NCBI GenBank assembly: GCA_958453305.1
Contig: CAUDXH010000019.1
Span: 1 to 37,293, forward strand
DNA from: an uncultured Bacteroides sp.
GTDB lineage: Bacteria > Bacteroidota > Bacteroidia > Bacteroidales > Bacteroidaceae
Reading direction: 5' to 3'
DNA: 37,293 nt
In this document: piece by piece, positions 16,913 through 25,850 of the stretch
How positions within the stretch are numbered: position 1 is the stretch's first letter
Layout of the letters: the number at the start of each line of letters is the position of its first letter
Program-made: the position numbers and the translations under genes
The notes under the pieces: model-generated
The model's input: only the letters and a program-made list of their open reading frames with translations
Told to the model about the DNA's origin: nothing
The model's database searches: none

Positions 16913-18277
16913 ATGAAACCATACAGAAAAATAATCTTCGCCTTGTGCTTATACAGCTGTTCACCCATTTCAAACCTTATGGCTCAAGAAGTGTGGAGCA
17001 TAGACCAGTGTATGCACTATGCTGTGATGCATAACCGGACAGTTAAGCAACGCCAACTGGAAGCCGACAATGATAAAATGGAGCAGGTAAAAGCCATCGG
17101 CAATTTCTTGCCGGGCATAAGCGGAAACGTATCTGCACAGTATAACTTCGGACGTTCGGTTGACCCGGAAACCAACACGTATAACAATATCTCAACTTTT
17201 AACAACGGATACGGACTTGAGGCTTCACTCAGTTTATTCAAAGGGGGAAGCCTGATTAATCAGGTACGGCGAGCAAAGGCCAGCCGATTATTAGGAAAAG
17301 CCGAACTGGAGGAAGCTCGCGATAATACTGCACTCGAAACCTTTCAGGCCTATATTGATGCGCTCTATTATTATGGTACGGCTCACTTGGCACAGAAGAA
17401 ATTTGAAGAAAGCGATTCACTACTTTACAAGACCAGACGTCAGGAAGAGCTGGGACTCAAAGGACGTGCGGATGTAGCACAGATGGAAGCTCAGCAAGCT
17501 ACCGATGCATATAACCTTACCCGCCAGCGCAACCTCTTTCAAACAGCCATGCTCACCCTCAAGCAGAAAATGAACTATCCTTCATCGGATACGTTGGTGC
17601 TTGATACTACTCTGGTTTATACTCAATCAAGCAGCTTTATCCAGCTCGACCATGAGCCGGCTGAAGAGGTTTACCGCATCGCCATCCAAGTAAATCCTAC
17701 ATTAAAGCAGTCGGCTTTAAACAAAGAAGTGGCACGCATGAACCGGAAAATATCATGGGGAAACCTCGTTCCTTCCATCACCCTGTTCGGAGGACTCTCC
17801 AGCTCGTATTATAAAGAACTACATGCCCAAAATTATCCGGGATTCCGAAGCCAGTTTCACAATAACTTCGGACAATATTTTGGAGTCAGCATGAGCATCC
17901 CTATCTTCAACCGGATGAACGGAGTAGCCAATCTCCGGCAGGCACGAAATAACTACCGCATTGCCTGCGAACAATACGAAGCACAAAAAGAAGAGTTGCA
18001 AAAGCTGGTGGAACAGGCCGTACAAGACCGCGAAGGGTATCTGCGCGAAAGCATACAGATGGAAAAGAAGGTCGTTTCCGACTCGCTTGCCTATCATGTA
18101 ACCCGCCGGAAATACGAAGAAGGCCTGATGACTTCGCTTGATGTGCAAAACAATGCTGCCACGCTACTTGAAAGCCAGACTTTACTGTTACAAAGCAAAC
18201 TGACATACCTTATGAAATGTCGACTCGTGGACTACTATAAAGGAGAAAACATTATTCAACTGACAACAGATAATTAA
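16913..18277 (+). CDS. TolC-family outer membrane efflux protein
   Basis: 454 residues. A signal peptide (about 1-24, ending NLMAQ) is followed by the duplicated helical/beta layout of outer-membrane efflux proteins: coiled-coil helices around residues 100-230 and 330-440, and beta segments such as GISGNVSAQYNFGRSV and PSITLFGGLSSSYY. Such proteins form trimeric channels through the outer membrane and periplasm that dock onto adaptor proteins. It is the first gene of the exporter cluster, 8 nt before the HlyD-like adaptor, and sits behind the sigma-54-like promoter and inverted repeat. The substrate is unknown. Confidence 0.92.
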   Translation: MKPYRKIIFALCLYSCSPISNLMAQEVWSIDQCMHYAVMHNRTVKQRQLEADNDKMEQVKAIGNFLPGISGNVSAQYNFGRSVDPETNTYNNISTFNNGYGLEASLSLFKGGSLINQVRRAKASRLLGKAELEEARDNTALETFQAYIDALYYYGTAHLAQKKFEESDSLLYKTRRQEELGLKGRADVAQMEAQQATDAYNLTRQRNLFQTAMLTLKQKMNYPSSDTLVLDTTLVYTQSSSFIQLDHEPAEEVYRIAIQVNPTLKQSALNKEVARMNRKISWGNLVPSITLFGGLSSSYYKELHAQNYPGFRSQFHNNFGQYFGVSMSIPIFNRMNGVANLRQARNNYRIACEQYEAQKEELQKLVEQAVQDREGYLRESIQMEKKVVSDSLAYHVTRRKYEEGLMTSLDVQNNAATLLESQTLLLQSKLTYLMKCRLVDYYKGENIIQLTTDN

Positions 18278-18285
18278 AAGAAACT

Positions 18286-19536
18286 ATGGACATACAATTA
18301 GAAAAAAAGAAAGGAATTCAGAAACGTCATCTCCCCTACCTCATCGGAGGAGCAGTGATCCTTTTTATCTTGGGATGGATTATCTTTGGCAACCATGCCT
18401 CCACTTTAAGAGTGGACGGACGTACCTTAAATATAGCCGAAGTGGCTTATGGAGAATTTAATGATTATATCCGCGTAAACGGACAGGTACAACCCATTTC
18501 CATTGTACAACTCAGCCCTGAAGAGGGAGGCATCGTACGTGAAAAGGTGGTGGAAGAAGGCGCTCATGTCAAACAAGGAGATGTCATTCTCCGTCTGAGT
18601 AACTCAAATCTCGATCTTCAGATATTGAACGCCGAGTCAGAGCTGGCAGAAAAGCAAAACCTGCTGCGAAATACACAGGTCACCATGCAGCAAGACAAGC
18701 TGAACAATGAAACTGAAAAAGTGCAGCTTGACATTGACTCCCGCCGCAAGCAGCGTACTTTCAGCCAGTACGAACGGCTCTATCAAGAGCGGCTCATCAG
18801 CCGTGAGGAGTATCTCCAGGCAAAAGAAGATTATGACGTAGCCCTGAAAAAGCAAAGCCTTATCACGGAACGGCTCAAACAAGACTCTCTGTACCGTAAT
18901 ATTCAGATGGACCAGATGGAAGACAATCTGCAAAACATGCGTAAGAACGTGTTGCTCATCCGTGAACGAAAGGAGAAACTGGAAGTGCGTGCCACTATCG
19001 ACGGAGAACTGGGACTGCTGGATGCCGAACTGGGACAAAACATTACCGCCGGACAAATGGTGGGTCAAATCAATGACCTTTCCGACTTCAAGATTGAAGC
19101 AATGATTGACGAACACTACATTGACCGCGTGACCAACGGGCTACCGGCTACCTTTGAACGACAAGGTTCACAGTTCCGCCTGAAAGTGCGCAAGGTTTAT
19201 CCGGAAGTACGTGAAGGACGCTTCCGCACCGACTTTGTCTTTGAAGGAGAACGCCCGGAAAATATCCGCAGCGGACAGACGTATTACATTGACCTCCAAC
19301 TAGGTGAGCCCACTGAAAGCGTACTGATTCCGAAAGGTACTTTCTTCCAAGTTACAGGAGGCAACTGGATATTCGTAGTCGATAAAGATGGAGATAAAGC
19401 CTATCGCCGCAAGATACGAATCGGACGCCAGAATCCACAGTATTACGAAGTAACCGAAGGACTGGAAAAAGGCGAACGGGTAATTATCTCAGGATATGAA
19501 GCTTATAAAGATAATGAAGTATTGATACTGAATTAG
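18286..19536 (+). CDS. HlyD/MacA-family periplasmic adaptor
   Basis: 416 residues. A short cytoplasmic N-terminus and one membrane helix (about 18-36, LIGGAVILFILGWIIF) are followed by a split biotinyl-lipoyl-like domain (about 65-110 and 225-260), a long coiled-coil hairpin (about 105-225) and a beta-barrel/membrane-proximal region to the end. This is the membrane fusion protein layout that links an inner-membrane transporter to a TolC channel. It is 8 nt downstream of the TolC-like gene. Together with the MacB/FtsX-type permeases downstream it points to a MacAB-like exporter. The 131-nt gap after it has no recognised -7 box. Confidence 0.9.
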   Translation: MDIQLEKKKGIQKRHLPYLIGGAVILFILGWIIFGNHASTLRVDGRTLNIAEVAYGEFNDYIRVNGQVQPISIVQLSPEEGGIVREKVVEEGAHVKQGDVILRLSNSNLDLQILNAESELAEKQNLLRNTQVTMQQDKLNNETEKVQLDIDSRRKQRTFSQYERLYQERLISREEYLQAKEDYDVALKKQSLITERLKQDSLYRNIQMDQMEDNLQNMRKNVLLIRERKEKLEVRATIDGELGLLDAELGQNITAGQMVGQINDLSDFKIEAMIDEHYIDRVTNGLPATFERQGSQFRLKVRKVYPEVREGRFRTDFVFEGERPENIRSGQTYYIDLQLGEPTESVLIPKGTFFQVTGGNWIFVVDKDGDKAYRRKIRIGRQNPQYYEVTEGLEKGERVIISGYEAYKDNEVLILN

Positions 19537-19546
19537 TTAACGAGAT

Positions 19547-19644
19547 ACCAGATGACAGGTCGGCAAGGTTAATAGCTATAGCCTTTCTAACAGCACCAAA
19601 ACCTCTCTCACTCATAAGGCATGTAGCCAAACCTTGGCCTCTTG
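19547..19644. repeat. Imperfect inverted repeat in the adaptor-permease gap
   Basis: GACAGGTCGGCAAGGTT (near 19555) and AACCTTGGCCTCTTGTC (near 19637) are imperfect complements (about 12 of 17 positions). The right part TTGTCAACTAAA-AGAAC recurs before the permease at 23092, and GTTGACAAGG recurs at 26395, so this looks like a family of intergenic sequence rather than a gene. Confidence 0.4.
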
Positions 19645-19667
19645 TCAACTAAAAAGAACGAACAAGC

Positions 19668-22016
19668 ATGAAAACATTTATCAGAAACTTCTCACATACC
19701 TTCCGGCGTTTCCTCAGCGCAAGCCTGCTCAACATTGTGGGGCTGAGCCTTGCCTTTGCCTCGTTTTTCGTCATCATGACACAAGTGGATTATGACTACA
19801 GCTTCAACAAAGGATATAAGGACTACGACAAGATATTCCGGGTAGAATTTGACGGGAATAAAAGCGGGGCATGGCAAAACAATTTGCCCCGCCCGTTAGG
19901 AAAAGTCATAGAAACCAGCTCATCACATGTCGAAGCCATTTCCACCATACTTTCCTGGTCAGACAATTCCGACTATGAAGTAAACGGGCATCTGTTTAAT
20001 GAAACATTTACAGCCGGGTTCGGTGACTTCATAGACACATTCCAGCCGGAAATGCTCTGCGGATCTACCCAAGCACTTGAACAACAAGGACAGATTCTGA
20101 TTTCCCAATCCATGGCTCTCCGCTTTTTTGATACAACCGATGTTGTCGGGAAGATTATCTTCGACGGGAAACAAGCCAACAAAAAGCCCTTGACCATTGG
20201 CGGAGTATATAAAGACTTCCCGGCAAACACGCAATTCGGGAATTCCATCTTCTGCGCCCTTCCCGATGCCGATAACCAGAATGCCTGGAACACGTATAAT
20301 TATCATATTTATGTAAGGATAAGCAGTACGCAGGAAAAGGAAGGAATCGAAAAAGCCGTATGCAAAAAGTTGGTAGAACTCAATCCTTTCTACAACATCA
20401 CCTTGCAGGGCGACCAGTTTATCCGCCTCACCCCATTGTCTGAGGTTCACTTCTCGACAGTCGGAAACAAGAGCGCAAGCAGCCGCACCACCCTCTACCT
20501 ACTGTGTTGCGTCTCTTTCCTTATCATCGTCATTGCCGCCATTAACTTCATGAACTTCTCTTTGGCGGAAACACCCATGCGCATCCGCAGTATCAACACC
20601 CAGAAAGTATTAGGCGCAACAGCCCGCTCCCTGCGCATCAGCCTCATAGGCGAATCCGGAGCCATCAGCCTCATTGCTTTCGGACTATCGCTTGTTTTAT
20701 TGTTAGCCTTACAAGACTCCGGCATACAAGACCTGGTAACCGCCGACCTGACCTTGACCAAGCATCCTTTCCTGCTGATAACGACAGGAGCTATCAGCGT
20801 GTTGATGGGAGTCTTGGCCGGAATTTACCCATCGTATTACGTTACCTCTTTCCCGCCTGCCTTGGCCCTGAAAGGTTCATTCGGCCTGTCACCCAAAGGA
20901 AAGAGCCTGCGTACCGGTCTGGTCGCCCTCCAGTTTTTCGTATCGTTCATGCTGATAATCGCCATCGGAATCATGTATGTACAGAGCAACTATATCCGTA
21001 CGTCCGACTACGGATATAACAAAGACGCAATCGTTGTAGGAAGAATAAGCAAGGAAGATATGTCTCGCGCCGAAGCCATAGCAGAAGAACTTTCTCGCAT
21101 CCCTGGCGTAGAAAACGTAGCCCTGTCGCAATTCTCACTGAATTCTTCGGACAGCTATATGAGTTTCGGAATGGGACAGGAAGAAAAGCAGATGAACTTT
21201 GAAGTATTCCCCATTGATGAACACTTCCTCAAAACGACGGGAATCCGCATCACCGACGGACGGAATTTCAAGAATACTGACGGATGCGAGTTCATATTCA
21301 ATGAGGCAGCACGACAAATGTATCCGTGGCTTACGCTCGGAGAACCCCCTATCAAAAACGGAGGACTTCCCTATCCGGTAGTCGGATTCTGTGAGAATAT
21401 CAAGTTCAGCACTTTCCGTAACGATGACACCACCCGTCCAATGGCTTTTTTATACGGAAATGAAACATGGACACAAAAGAGGTTTGTCAACATCCGCATA
21501 GCCGCCGGAACAGACCGCATCGAAATTATCAGGTCGTTACAAAAGGCAATGGAGAAATTCACCCCCGGACACGACTTCAACTTCCGTTTCATGGATGAAG
21601 TGATTGACGAAGCCTACCACAACGAACTGCGATTCACCCGTCAGATTCTGCTGTTCTCTCTTTTGGCCATCGCCATCAGCATCATCGGCGTGTTCGGACT
21701 CACCATGTTCGAGAGCGAATACCGGCGCAAGGAGATAGGCATACGCAAGATTATGGGAAGCTCTACAGCCGAAATACTCTATATGTTCAACCGCCGCTAC
21801 CTCACCCTCCTTGGCGGATGCTTCCTCGTGGCTGCTCCATTCGGATGGTGGATAGGAAGCAACTGGTTAGAGGGATTTGTCGAAAAGACCTCCATCAGTC
21901 CGTGGATATTTCTCATCGCCTTCCTACTCGTCACGCTGATTACCATGATTACCGTAACCCTACAGAGCTGGAAGAATGCAAACGAGAATCCGGCATACAG
22001 CATCAAAACCGAATAA
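19668..22016 (+). CDS. MacB/FtsX-type ABC transporter permease (copy 1)
   Basis: 782 residues. Membrane helix near 18-40, a MacB-type periplasmic core domain (about 45-270), three helices (about 275-400) containing the FtsX domain, a further helix (about 418-438), a second periplasmic core (about 445-660), and a last trio of helices (about 665-775) with ESEYRRKEIGIRKIMGSS, the FtsX coupling motif that touches the ATPase. This double-length layout is common for Bacteroidota permeases of the MacB/LolE type, which move substrate out of the periplasm mechanically rather than through the membrane. No ATPase domain is fused and none is encoded nearby. The first 35 and last 33 residues match the remnant at 22808-23012 closely, so the two were paralogs. 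Confidence 0.9.
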   Translation: MKTFIRNFSHTFRRFLSASLLNIVGLSLAFASFFVIMTQVDYDYSFNKGYKDYDKIFRVEFDGNKSGAWQNNLPRPLGKVIETSSSHVEAISTILSWSDNSDYEVNGHLFNETFTAGFGDFIDTFQPEMLCGSTQALEQQGQILISQSMALRFFDTTDVVGKIIFDGKQANKKPLTIGGVYKDFPANTQFGNSIFCALPDADNQNAWNTYNYHIYVRISSTQEKEGIEKAVCKKLVELNPFYNITLQGDQFIRLTPLSEVHFSTVGNKSASSRTTLYLLCCVSFLIIVIAAINFMNFSLAETPMRIRSINTQKVLGATARSLRISLIGESGAISLIAFGLSLVLLLALQDSGIQDLVTADLTLTKHPFLLITTGAISVLMGVLAGIYPSYYVTSFPPALALKGSFGLSPKGKSLRTGLVALQFFVSFMLIIAIGIMYVQSNYIRTSDYGYNKDAIVVGRISKEDMSRAEAIAEELSRIPGVENVALSQFSLNSSDSYMSFGMGQEEKQMNFEVFPIDEHFLKTTGIRITDGRNFKNTDGCEFIFNEAARQMYPWLTLGEPPIKNGGLPYPVVGFCENIKFSTFRNDDTTRPMAFLYGNETWTQKRFVNIRIAAGTDRIEIIRSLQKAMEKFTPGHDFNFRFMDEVIDEAYHNELRFTRQILLFSLLAIAISIIGVFGLTMFESEYRRKEIGIRKIMGSSTAEILYMFNRRYLTLLGGCFLVAAPFGWWIGSNWLEGFVEKTSISPWIFLIAFLLVTLITMITVTLQSWKNANENPAYSIKTE

Positions 22017-22045
22017 GATATATAACAACTAAAAACTCAAACCAT

Positions 22046-22780
22046 ATGAAAACAGCTCATTTACTCTTAACAGCAGTCTTTTGTTTAAACGGATTCACCT
22101 CTTGCATGGCAGGAAGCAACAAGAAAATCACCGAAACCCGCCCTATACAGCCCTACACCTCTATTCAGATGGATGGTGTAGCCTCCGTTCAATTCACCCA
22201 AGGCAATAACTATTCATTACGCATAGAAGGCGATGAAGAGCTGGTGAAAAGCCTTATCACCCAAGTAGAAGACGAGACTCTTATCATTGACAACGAAAAG
22301 ATAAAATGGAGAAAAAACAGAAACAACGGCAATGTGACCGTTTTTGTTACCGCCCCTATGCTTGAAAAAGTATCGTTTGATGGAGTAGGTTCATTCAAAT
22401 GCCCCCAAAGATTGGTAGTAGAAGACTTCCGCATTGAGAAAGACGGGGTGGGAGCTATGGAAATAAACGACCTGCACTGCCGCGACCTTGAAGTTGAGAT
22501 GGATGGAGTGGGAAGTATCGACCTACATACCGAATGCCATGACATGGACGCTCAGATTGACGGAGTGGGAGGAAGCAAATTAACTTGTAAAGCCAATCAT
22601 ATCAGCATTCAGAAAGACGGAGTAGGAGGCGCAGAAATCAATGTAGACTGCCAAATGCTGGAAGCCGACATAGACGGTGTGGGAGGAATCACCTTCAGTG
22701 GAAAAGCGCAGCAAGCCACCTTCGAGAAAAACGGAGTGGGAGGCTTCAGCACCAGCAAGCTAAAAATCGGTGGTAAATAA
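22046..22780 (+). CDS. DUF2807 (GIN-domain) putative lipoprotein
   Basis: 244 residues from the ATG at 22046, 29 nt after the permease stop; the frame is open further upstream but only inside the permease gene. The signal ends at GFTSC (Cys20), so lipidation is likely. The body is a beta-helix-like DUF2807 domain in which the motif DGVG or NGVG recurs at residues 112, 133, 152, 172, 191, 210 and 229, every 19-21 residues, one per predicted coil. The family is described as a putative autotransporter adhesin head domain, but its function is not established. Lying between exporter permeases, it may be an envelope accessory or a cargo-related protein; that is inference only. Confidence 0.82.
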   Translation: MKTAHLLLTAVFCLNGFTSCMAGSNKKITETRPIQPYTSIQMDGVASVQFTQGNNYSLRIEGDEELVKSLITQVEDETLIIDNEKIKWRKNRNNGNVTVFVTAPMLEKVSFDGVGSFKCPQRLVVEDFRIEKDGVGAMEINDLHCRDLEVEMDGVGSIDLHTECHDMDAQIDGVGGSKLTCKANHISIQKDGVGGAEINVDCQMLEADIDGVGGITFSGKAQQATFEKNGVGGFSTSKLKIGGK

Positions 22781-22807
22781 TTGTAGCCAACTTAAAAGCA
22801 AGCAAGC

Positions 22808-23012
22808 ATGAAGACAATTATCAGAAACTTTTCACATACATTCCGGCGTTTCCTCACTGCCAGCCTGCTGAACATCATCGGGCTGAGCATTGCCTTTGCC
22901 TCGTTCTTTGATCGCCTTCCTGCTGGTCACATTGATTACCATGCTTACCGTAACCATACAGAGCTGGAAGAATGCAAACGAGAACCCAGCCAACAGTATT
23001 AAGACAGAATAA
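22808..23012 (+). pseudogene. Remnant of a third MacB/FtsX permease, internal deletion
   Basis: From the ATG at 22808 the first 35 codons (MKTIIRNFSHTFRRFL and on to ASFF) match the N-terminus of the permease at 19668. The sequence then jumps, in another frame, to a segment from about 22912 to 23012 that reads IAFLLVTLITMLTVTIQSW and ends NSIKTE-stop, the C-terminus of the same family. About 2.1 kb of an original gene of roughly 2.35 kb is therefore missing, and the two ends are out of frame. A 64-residue ORF spans the junction but is nonsense in its second half. Confidence 0.88.
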
Positions 23013-23091
23013 ATGAATCGTTCCCAGGCATCATGGTAACCAATCGTCACCTGAAACCCTGTCAACTAAAGAACAAAAAACGAATAAACCC

Positions 23092-25443
23092 ATGAAAGGA
23101 TTTCAAACCTACTTTACCTTCTTAGAGCGAAACAAGCTCTTTACCTTTGTCAATGTAGCCGGACTGAGTATCTCGCTGATGTTCGTCCTGCTCATCGCCA
23201 ATATGGTTACACGCCAGCTCACCATCGACAAAGATTTGAAAGATGCCGACCGCATCAGTATCTTTGCCAACGAAGTATGGGCAGGAGCGCATTACAATTT
23301 AGGTGACCGGCTCGCAAGCCGTTACCCAGAGATAGAAGACTGGTGCGCCCTGCGCGGTCATGAAGGCGTAACCGTGATAACAGACAACAACCCTGTAACC
23401 GCCCAGCTGATGAGTGTGCGCAAAAACTTCTTCGACTTCTTCAGCTTCGCCCTGCGTGAAGGGAACCGGGAACATCTGCTTACCGACGATAACAGCATGG
23501 TTATTACACGTTCAGCTGCTCTCCGCCTGTTCGGTACAGAACATGCCATGGGAAAGACTCTAGTCATAAAAAACTGCAACAATCAGGTCTTTACTGTAAC
23601 CGGAATCATCGAGGATATTGACAACTCTGTCATGCCCTCTGAAGCCGAGCTGTTCATTCCCTTTGAAAACATGAAATACCTCAATCCGAGCTGTGCCATT
23701 GAACAAGCCAATATGGGGAACGCTGCAGGAACGACCTTGTTTCTGCGAACAGCACCGGGTGCCGACCTCAACAGCAAATCGGACGATGTGGTGAATTACA
23801 TGAAAGAATTCTTCTGGATTTATCAATACGGCTCCATGAAAGAAGCCCATTTCATTCCACTCCGCGACTTTTACTTCTCTAATATCTGGTGCGAATCAAC
23901 GCTGAACCAGTACGACTTCAAGTTGGTTATCATCTTCATTACCGTAGGCATACTGATATTGCTCATGGCAGTATTCAACTATGTAAGCATGAGTGTAGCC
24001 CAAACCTCTTACCGTGCCAAGGAAATGGCAACACGCCGCTTGCTGGGTTCCTCCCGTCCGGATATTTTCTGGCGCATGATTGCCGAGTCATTTCTGCTTA
24101 CAGCCGTAGCGTTTACACTCGGCTTCATATTGGCGAAGGCTGCCGAACCCGTTGCCATGAGGTTGCTCGATGTAAAGCTGAACCTGACAGGCGATTTGAC
24201 TCCTCTCGTCATGCTTGCCTATTTGACACTCATTCTAATATTGTCCCTTCTGTCCGGCTTCTTCCCTGCCACCATTCTGTCGAATTATAATCCGCTCGAT
24301 GTGGTAAAAGGAACCTTCCGGCGCAAAACAAAATCGCTTTACCTGCGTCTGCTCAACGTTGTGCAATGCGGACTCACCGTTGCCATGCTTGCCTGCACAC
24401 TCTACCTAAGCGTACAGCTTTACCGCATCCTCCATGCTCCTTTAGGTTATGAATACGGTAATGTGCTGACTTATCCACCGATGGCAGAAAAAAATACCTT
24501 GCAGCTTTTCCGTAACGAAGCCCTCAAACTGCCGTTCGTTAAACAAGTATCATTTTCTCAGGGACTTCCCATCGATGGAGGGAACAACAATACGATGCAA
24601 GTCCAAACAAGGGATAGTTTGAAGGAGATGAGTTTCCAGACCTTTACCGTTGACTCGGCTTTTACCGACATCTACCACATCCGCATAACGGAAGACCGTC
24701 ACATGACCTACAATGACAATACGTATTTTGTGAGCGAAAACACGATGAAAGAATTAGGAAATACCGGGCAGACAAACGAAATAGTCAACAGCTATGGTTA
24801 CCGTATGCGCATTGCCGGGCAGTTCAAGGATTTCCACATCCGCTCGCTCGCTGTGAATGACCCTCATCCGCTCCTTATGAGAATCGCTCCGGCAGATAGT
24901 ATCTATCCGTGGAATATCTCCATCGAAGTACAAAACGGCGACCTTCCTGCCTATAAGCGTGAGCTGGACGGATTGTATTCCCGCCTCATCGAAGGAATTC
25001 CGTTTGAATCGGCATGGTATCATGACCTTGTAAGCAATACGTATGCCCACTTCTTCCGGATAAACAAGCTCATCGGAATCTTTACCTGCGCTGCCTTGTT
25101 AATTTCCTTATTAGGACTGACTGCCATGAGTATCTACTTCATAGCCCAGCGCAAGCGCGATATTGCCATCCGAAAGGTATTCGGTTCAAGCACCGGCAGT
25201 GAAATGCGTCGTCTGATGCTGTTCTCACTCACCTCACTTACCATCAGCCTTTTGGTTTCTATTCCGTTAATCGTGTTCGGGGTGTATCAGATAGACAAGA
25301 TTGTAACTTATGAAAGCACATTCCCCTGGTGGATTCCAATTACCGCCTTTCTTATCGTTACGCTGATTTCATTAGGCTCGGTTTACTTGGTTAGCCACAA
25401 GGCCACCAGAGAAAATCCGGTGAATAATCTGAAAACGGAATAA
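23092..25443 (+). CDS. MacB/FtsX-type ABC transporter permease (copy 2)
   Basis: 783 residues with the same layout as the permease at 19668 but clearly diverged from it: first helix about 18-38, periplasmic core about 40-275, three helices about 280-410, a helix near 420-440, second core, and a last trio of helices with AQRKRDIAIRKVFGSS, the FtsX coupling motif. It ends NPVNNLKTE, the conserved tail of this family. It begins MKGFQTYFTFLERNKLFTFVN, typical of this permease branch. As the last gene of the exporter cluster it probably pairs with copy 1 as a heterodimer, or each may form its own complex. The ATPase is missing from the cluster. Confidence 0.9.
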   Translation: MKGFQTYFTFLERNKLFTFVNVAGLSISLMFVLLIANMVTRQLTIDKDLKDADRISIFANEVWAGAHYNLGDRLASRYPEIEDWCALRGHEGVTVITDNNPVTAQLMSVRKNFFDFFSFALREGNREHLLTDDNSMVITRSAALRLFGTEHAMGKTLVIKNCNNQVFTVTGIIEDIDNSVMPSEAELFIPFENMKYLNPSCAIEQANMGNAAGTTLFLRTAPGADLNSKSDDVVNYMKEFFWIYQYGSMKEAHFIPLRDFYFSNIWCESTLNQYDFKLVIIFITVGILILLMAVFNYVSMSVAQTSYRAKEMATRRLLGSSRPDIFWRMIAESFLLTAVAFTLGFILAKAAEPVAMRLLDVKLNLTGDLTPLVMLAYLTLILILSLLSGFFPATILSNYNPLDVVKGTFRRKTKSLYLRLLNVVQCGLTVAMLACTLYLSVQLYRILHAPLGYEYGNVLTYPPMAEKNTLQLFRNEALKLPFVKQVSFSQGLPIDGGNNNTMQVQTRDSLKEMSFQTFTVDSAFTDIYHIRITEDRHMTYNDNTYFVSENTMKELGNTGQTNEIVNSYGYRMRIAGQFKDFHIRSLAVNDPHPLLMRIAPADSIYPWNISIEVQNGDLPAYKRELDGLYSRLIEGIPFESAWYHDLVSNTYAHFFRINKLIGIFTCAALLISLLGLTAMSIYFIAQRKRDIAIRKVFGSSTGSEMRRLMLFSLTSLTISLLVSIPLIVFGVYQIDKIVTYESTFPWWIPITAFLIVTLISLGSVYLVSHKATRENPVNNLKTE

Positions 25444-25451
25444 AAAATAAC

Positions 25452-25459
25452 TATCTTTG
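25452..25459 (+). promoter_or_regulatory. -7 box for queD-queE
   Basis: TATCTTTG, an exact TAnnTTTG match, starts only 9 nt after the permease stop codon. It makes the upstream GTG at 25473 an implausible queD start, because transcription would begin near 25465. Confidence 0.65.
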
Positions 25460-25491
25460 TACCGGCACTGAGGTGACATTAAGTGCCGGTA
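25460..25491 (+). other. Hairpin at the 5' end of the queD transcript / end of the permease gene
   Basis: A perfect 10-bp stem (TACCGGCACT 25460-25469 with 25482-25491) with a 12-nt loop, followed by a mildly T-rich stretch. It could terminate the exporter transcript or cap the queD mRNA. It does not resemble a preQ1 riboswitch that I know. Confidence 0.6.
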
Positions 25492-25517
25492 TTCATTTTA
25501 TATTTTTCAGTATCATT

Positions 25518-25850
25518 ATGTACACAGTCATGAAGCGCATGGAGGTTTCAGCTTCTCATTCCCTGAAACTTTCTTATCCGAGCAAATGCGAGCATCTGCA
25601 TGGTCACAATTGGATTATCACTGTATATTGCCGCGCCAGAGAGTTGAATGCAAACGGAATGGTTACCGACTTTACCCACATCAAAGAAATTGTAAAAGGA
25701 CAACTGGACCACCAGAACCTGAACAATGTACTTCCCTGTAATCCTACGGCAGAAAACATCGCCCGCTGGATATGCGATCAGGTGGAGAACTGCTATAAAG
25801 TGGAAGTCTGCGAATCGGAAGGAAATACGGCTGTCTATGAGAAAGATTAA
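25518..25850 (+). CDS. queD: 6-carboxy-5,6,7,8-tetrahydropterin synthase
   Basis: 110 residues from the ATG at 25518; another ATG at 25530 is possible. The frame extends to a GTG at 25473, rejected because it lies almost on the promoter. The 6-pyruvoyl-tetrahydropterin synthase fold is shown by the zinc ligands His14 (SASHSL) and His28/His30 (HLHGHNW), the catalytic Cys24, and the DHQNLN segment with a downstream Glu. The enzyme converts dihydroneopterin triphosphate to 6-carboxytetrahydropterin, an early step to 7-deazaguanine (queuosine and preQ0). The next gene, queE, performs the next step and overlaps it by 14 nt, which settles the QueD rather than the biopterin role. Confidence 0.92.
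   Translation: MYTVMKRMEVSASHSLKLSYPSKCEHLHGHNWIITVYCRARELNANGMVTDFTHIKEIVKGQLDHQNLNNVLPCNPTAENIARWICDQVENCYKVEVCESEGNTAVYEKD

Noticed and set aside
21818..22045. In-frame N-terminal extension of the DUF2807 gene
   Set aside because: It lies inside the preceding permease gene in another frame; the ATG at 22046 is followed at once by a lipoprotein signal.
25461..25520. Possible preQ1 riboswitch before queD
   Set aside because: There is a simple hairpin only; I see none of the conserved preQ1-binding sequence or a pseudoknot partner.
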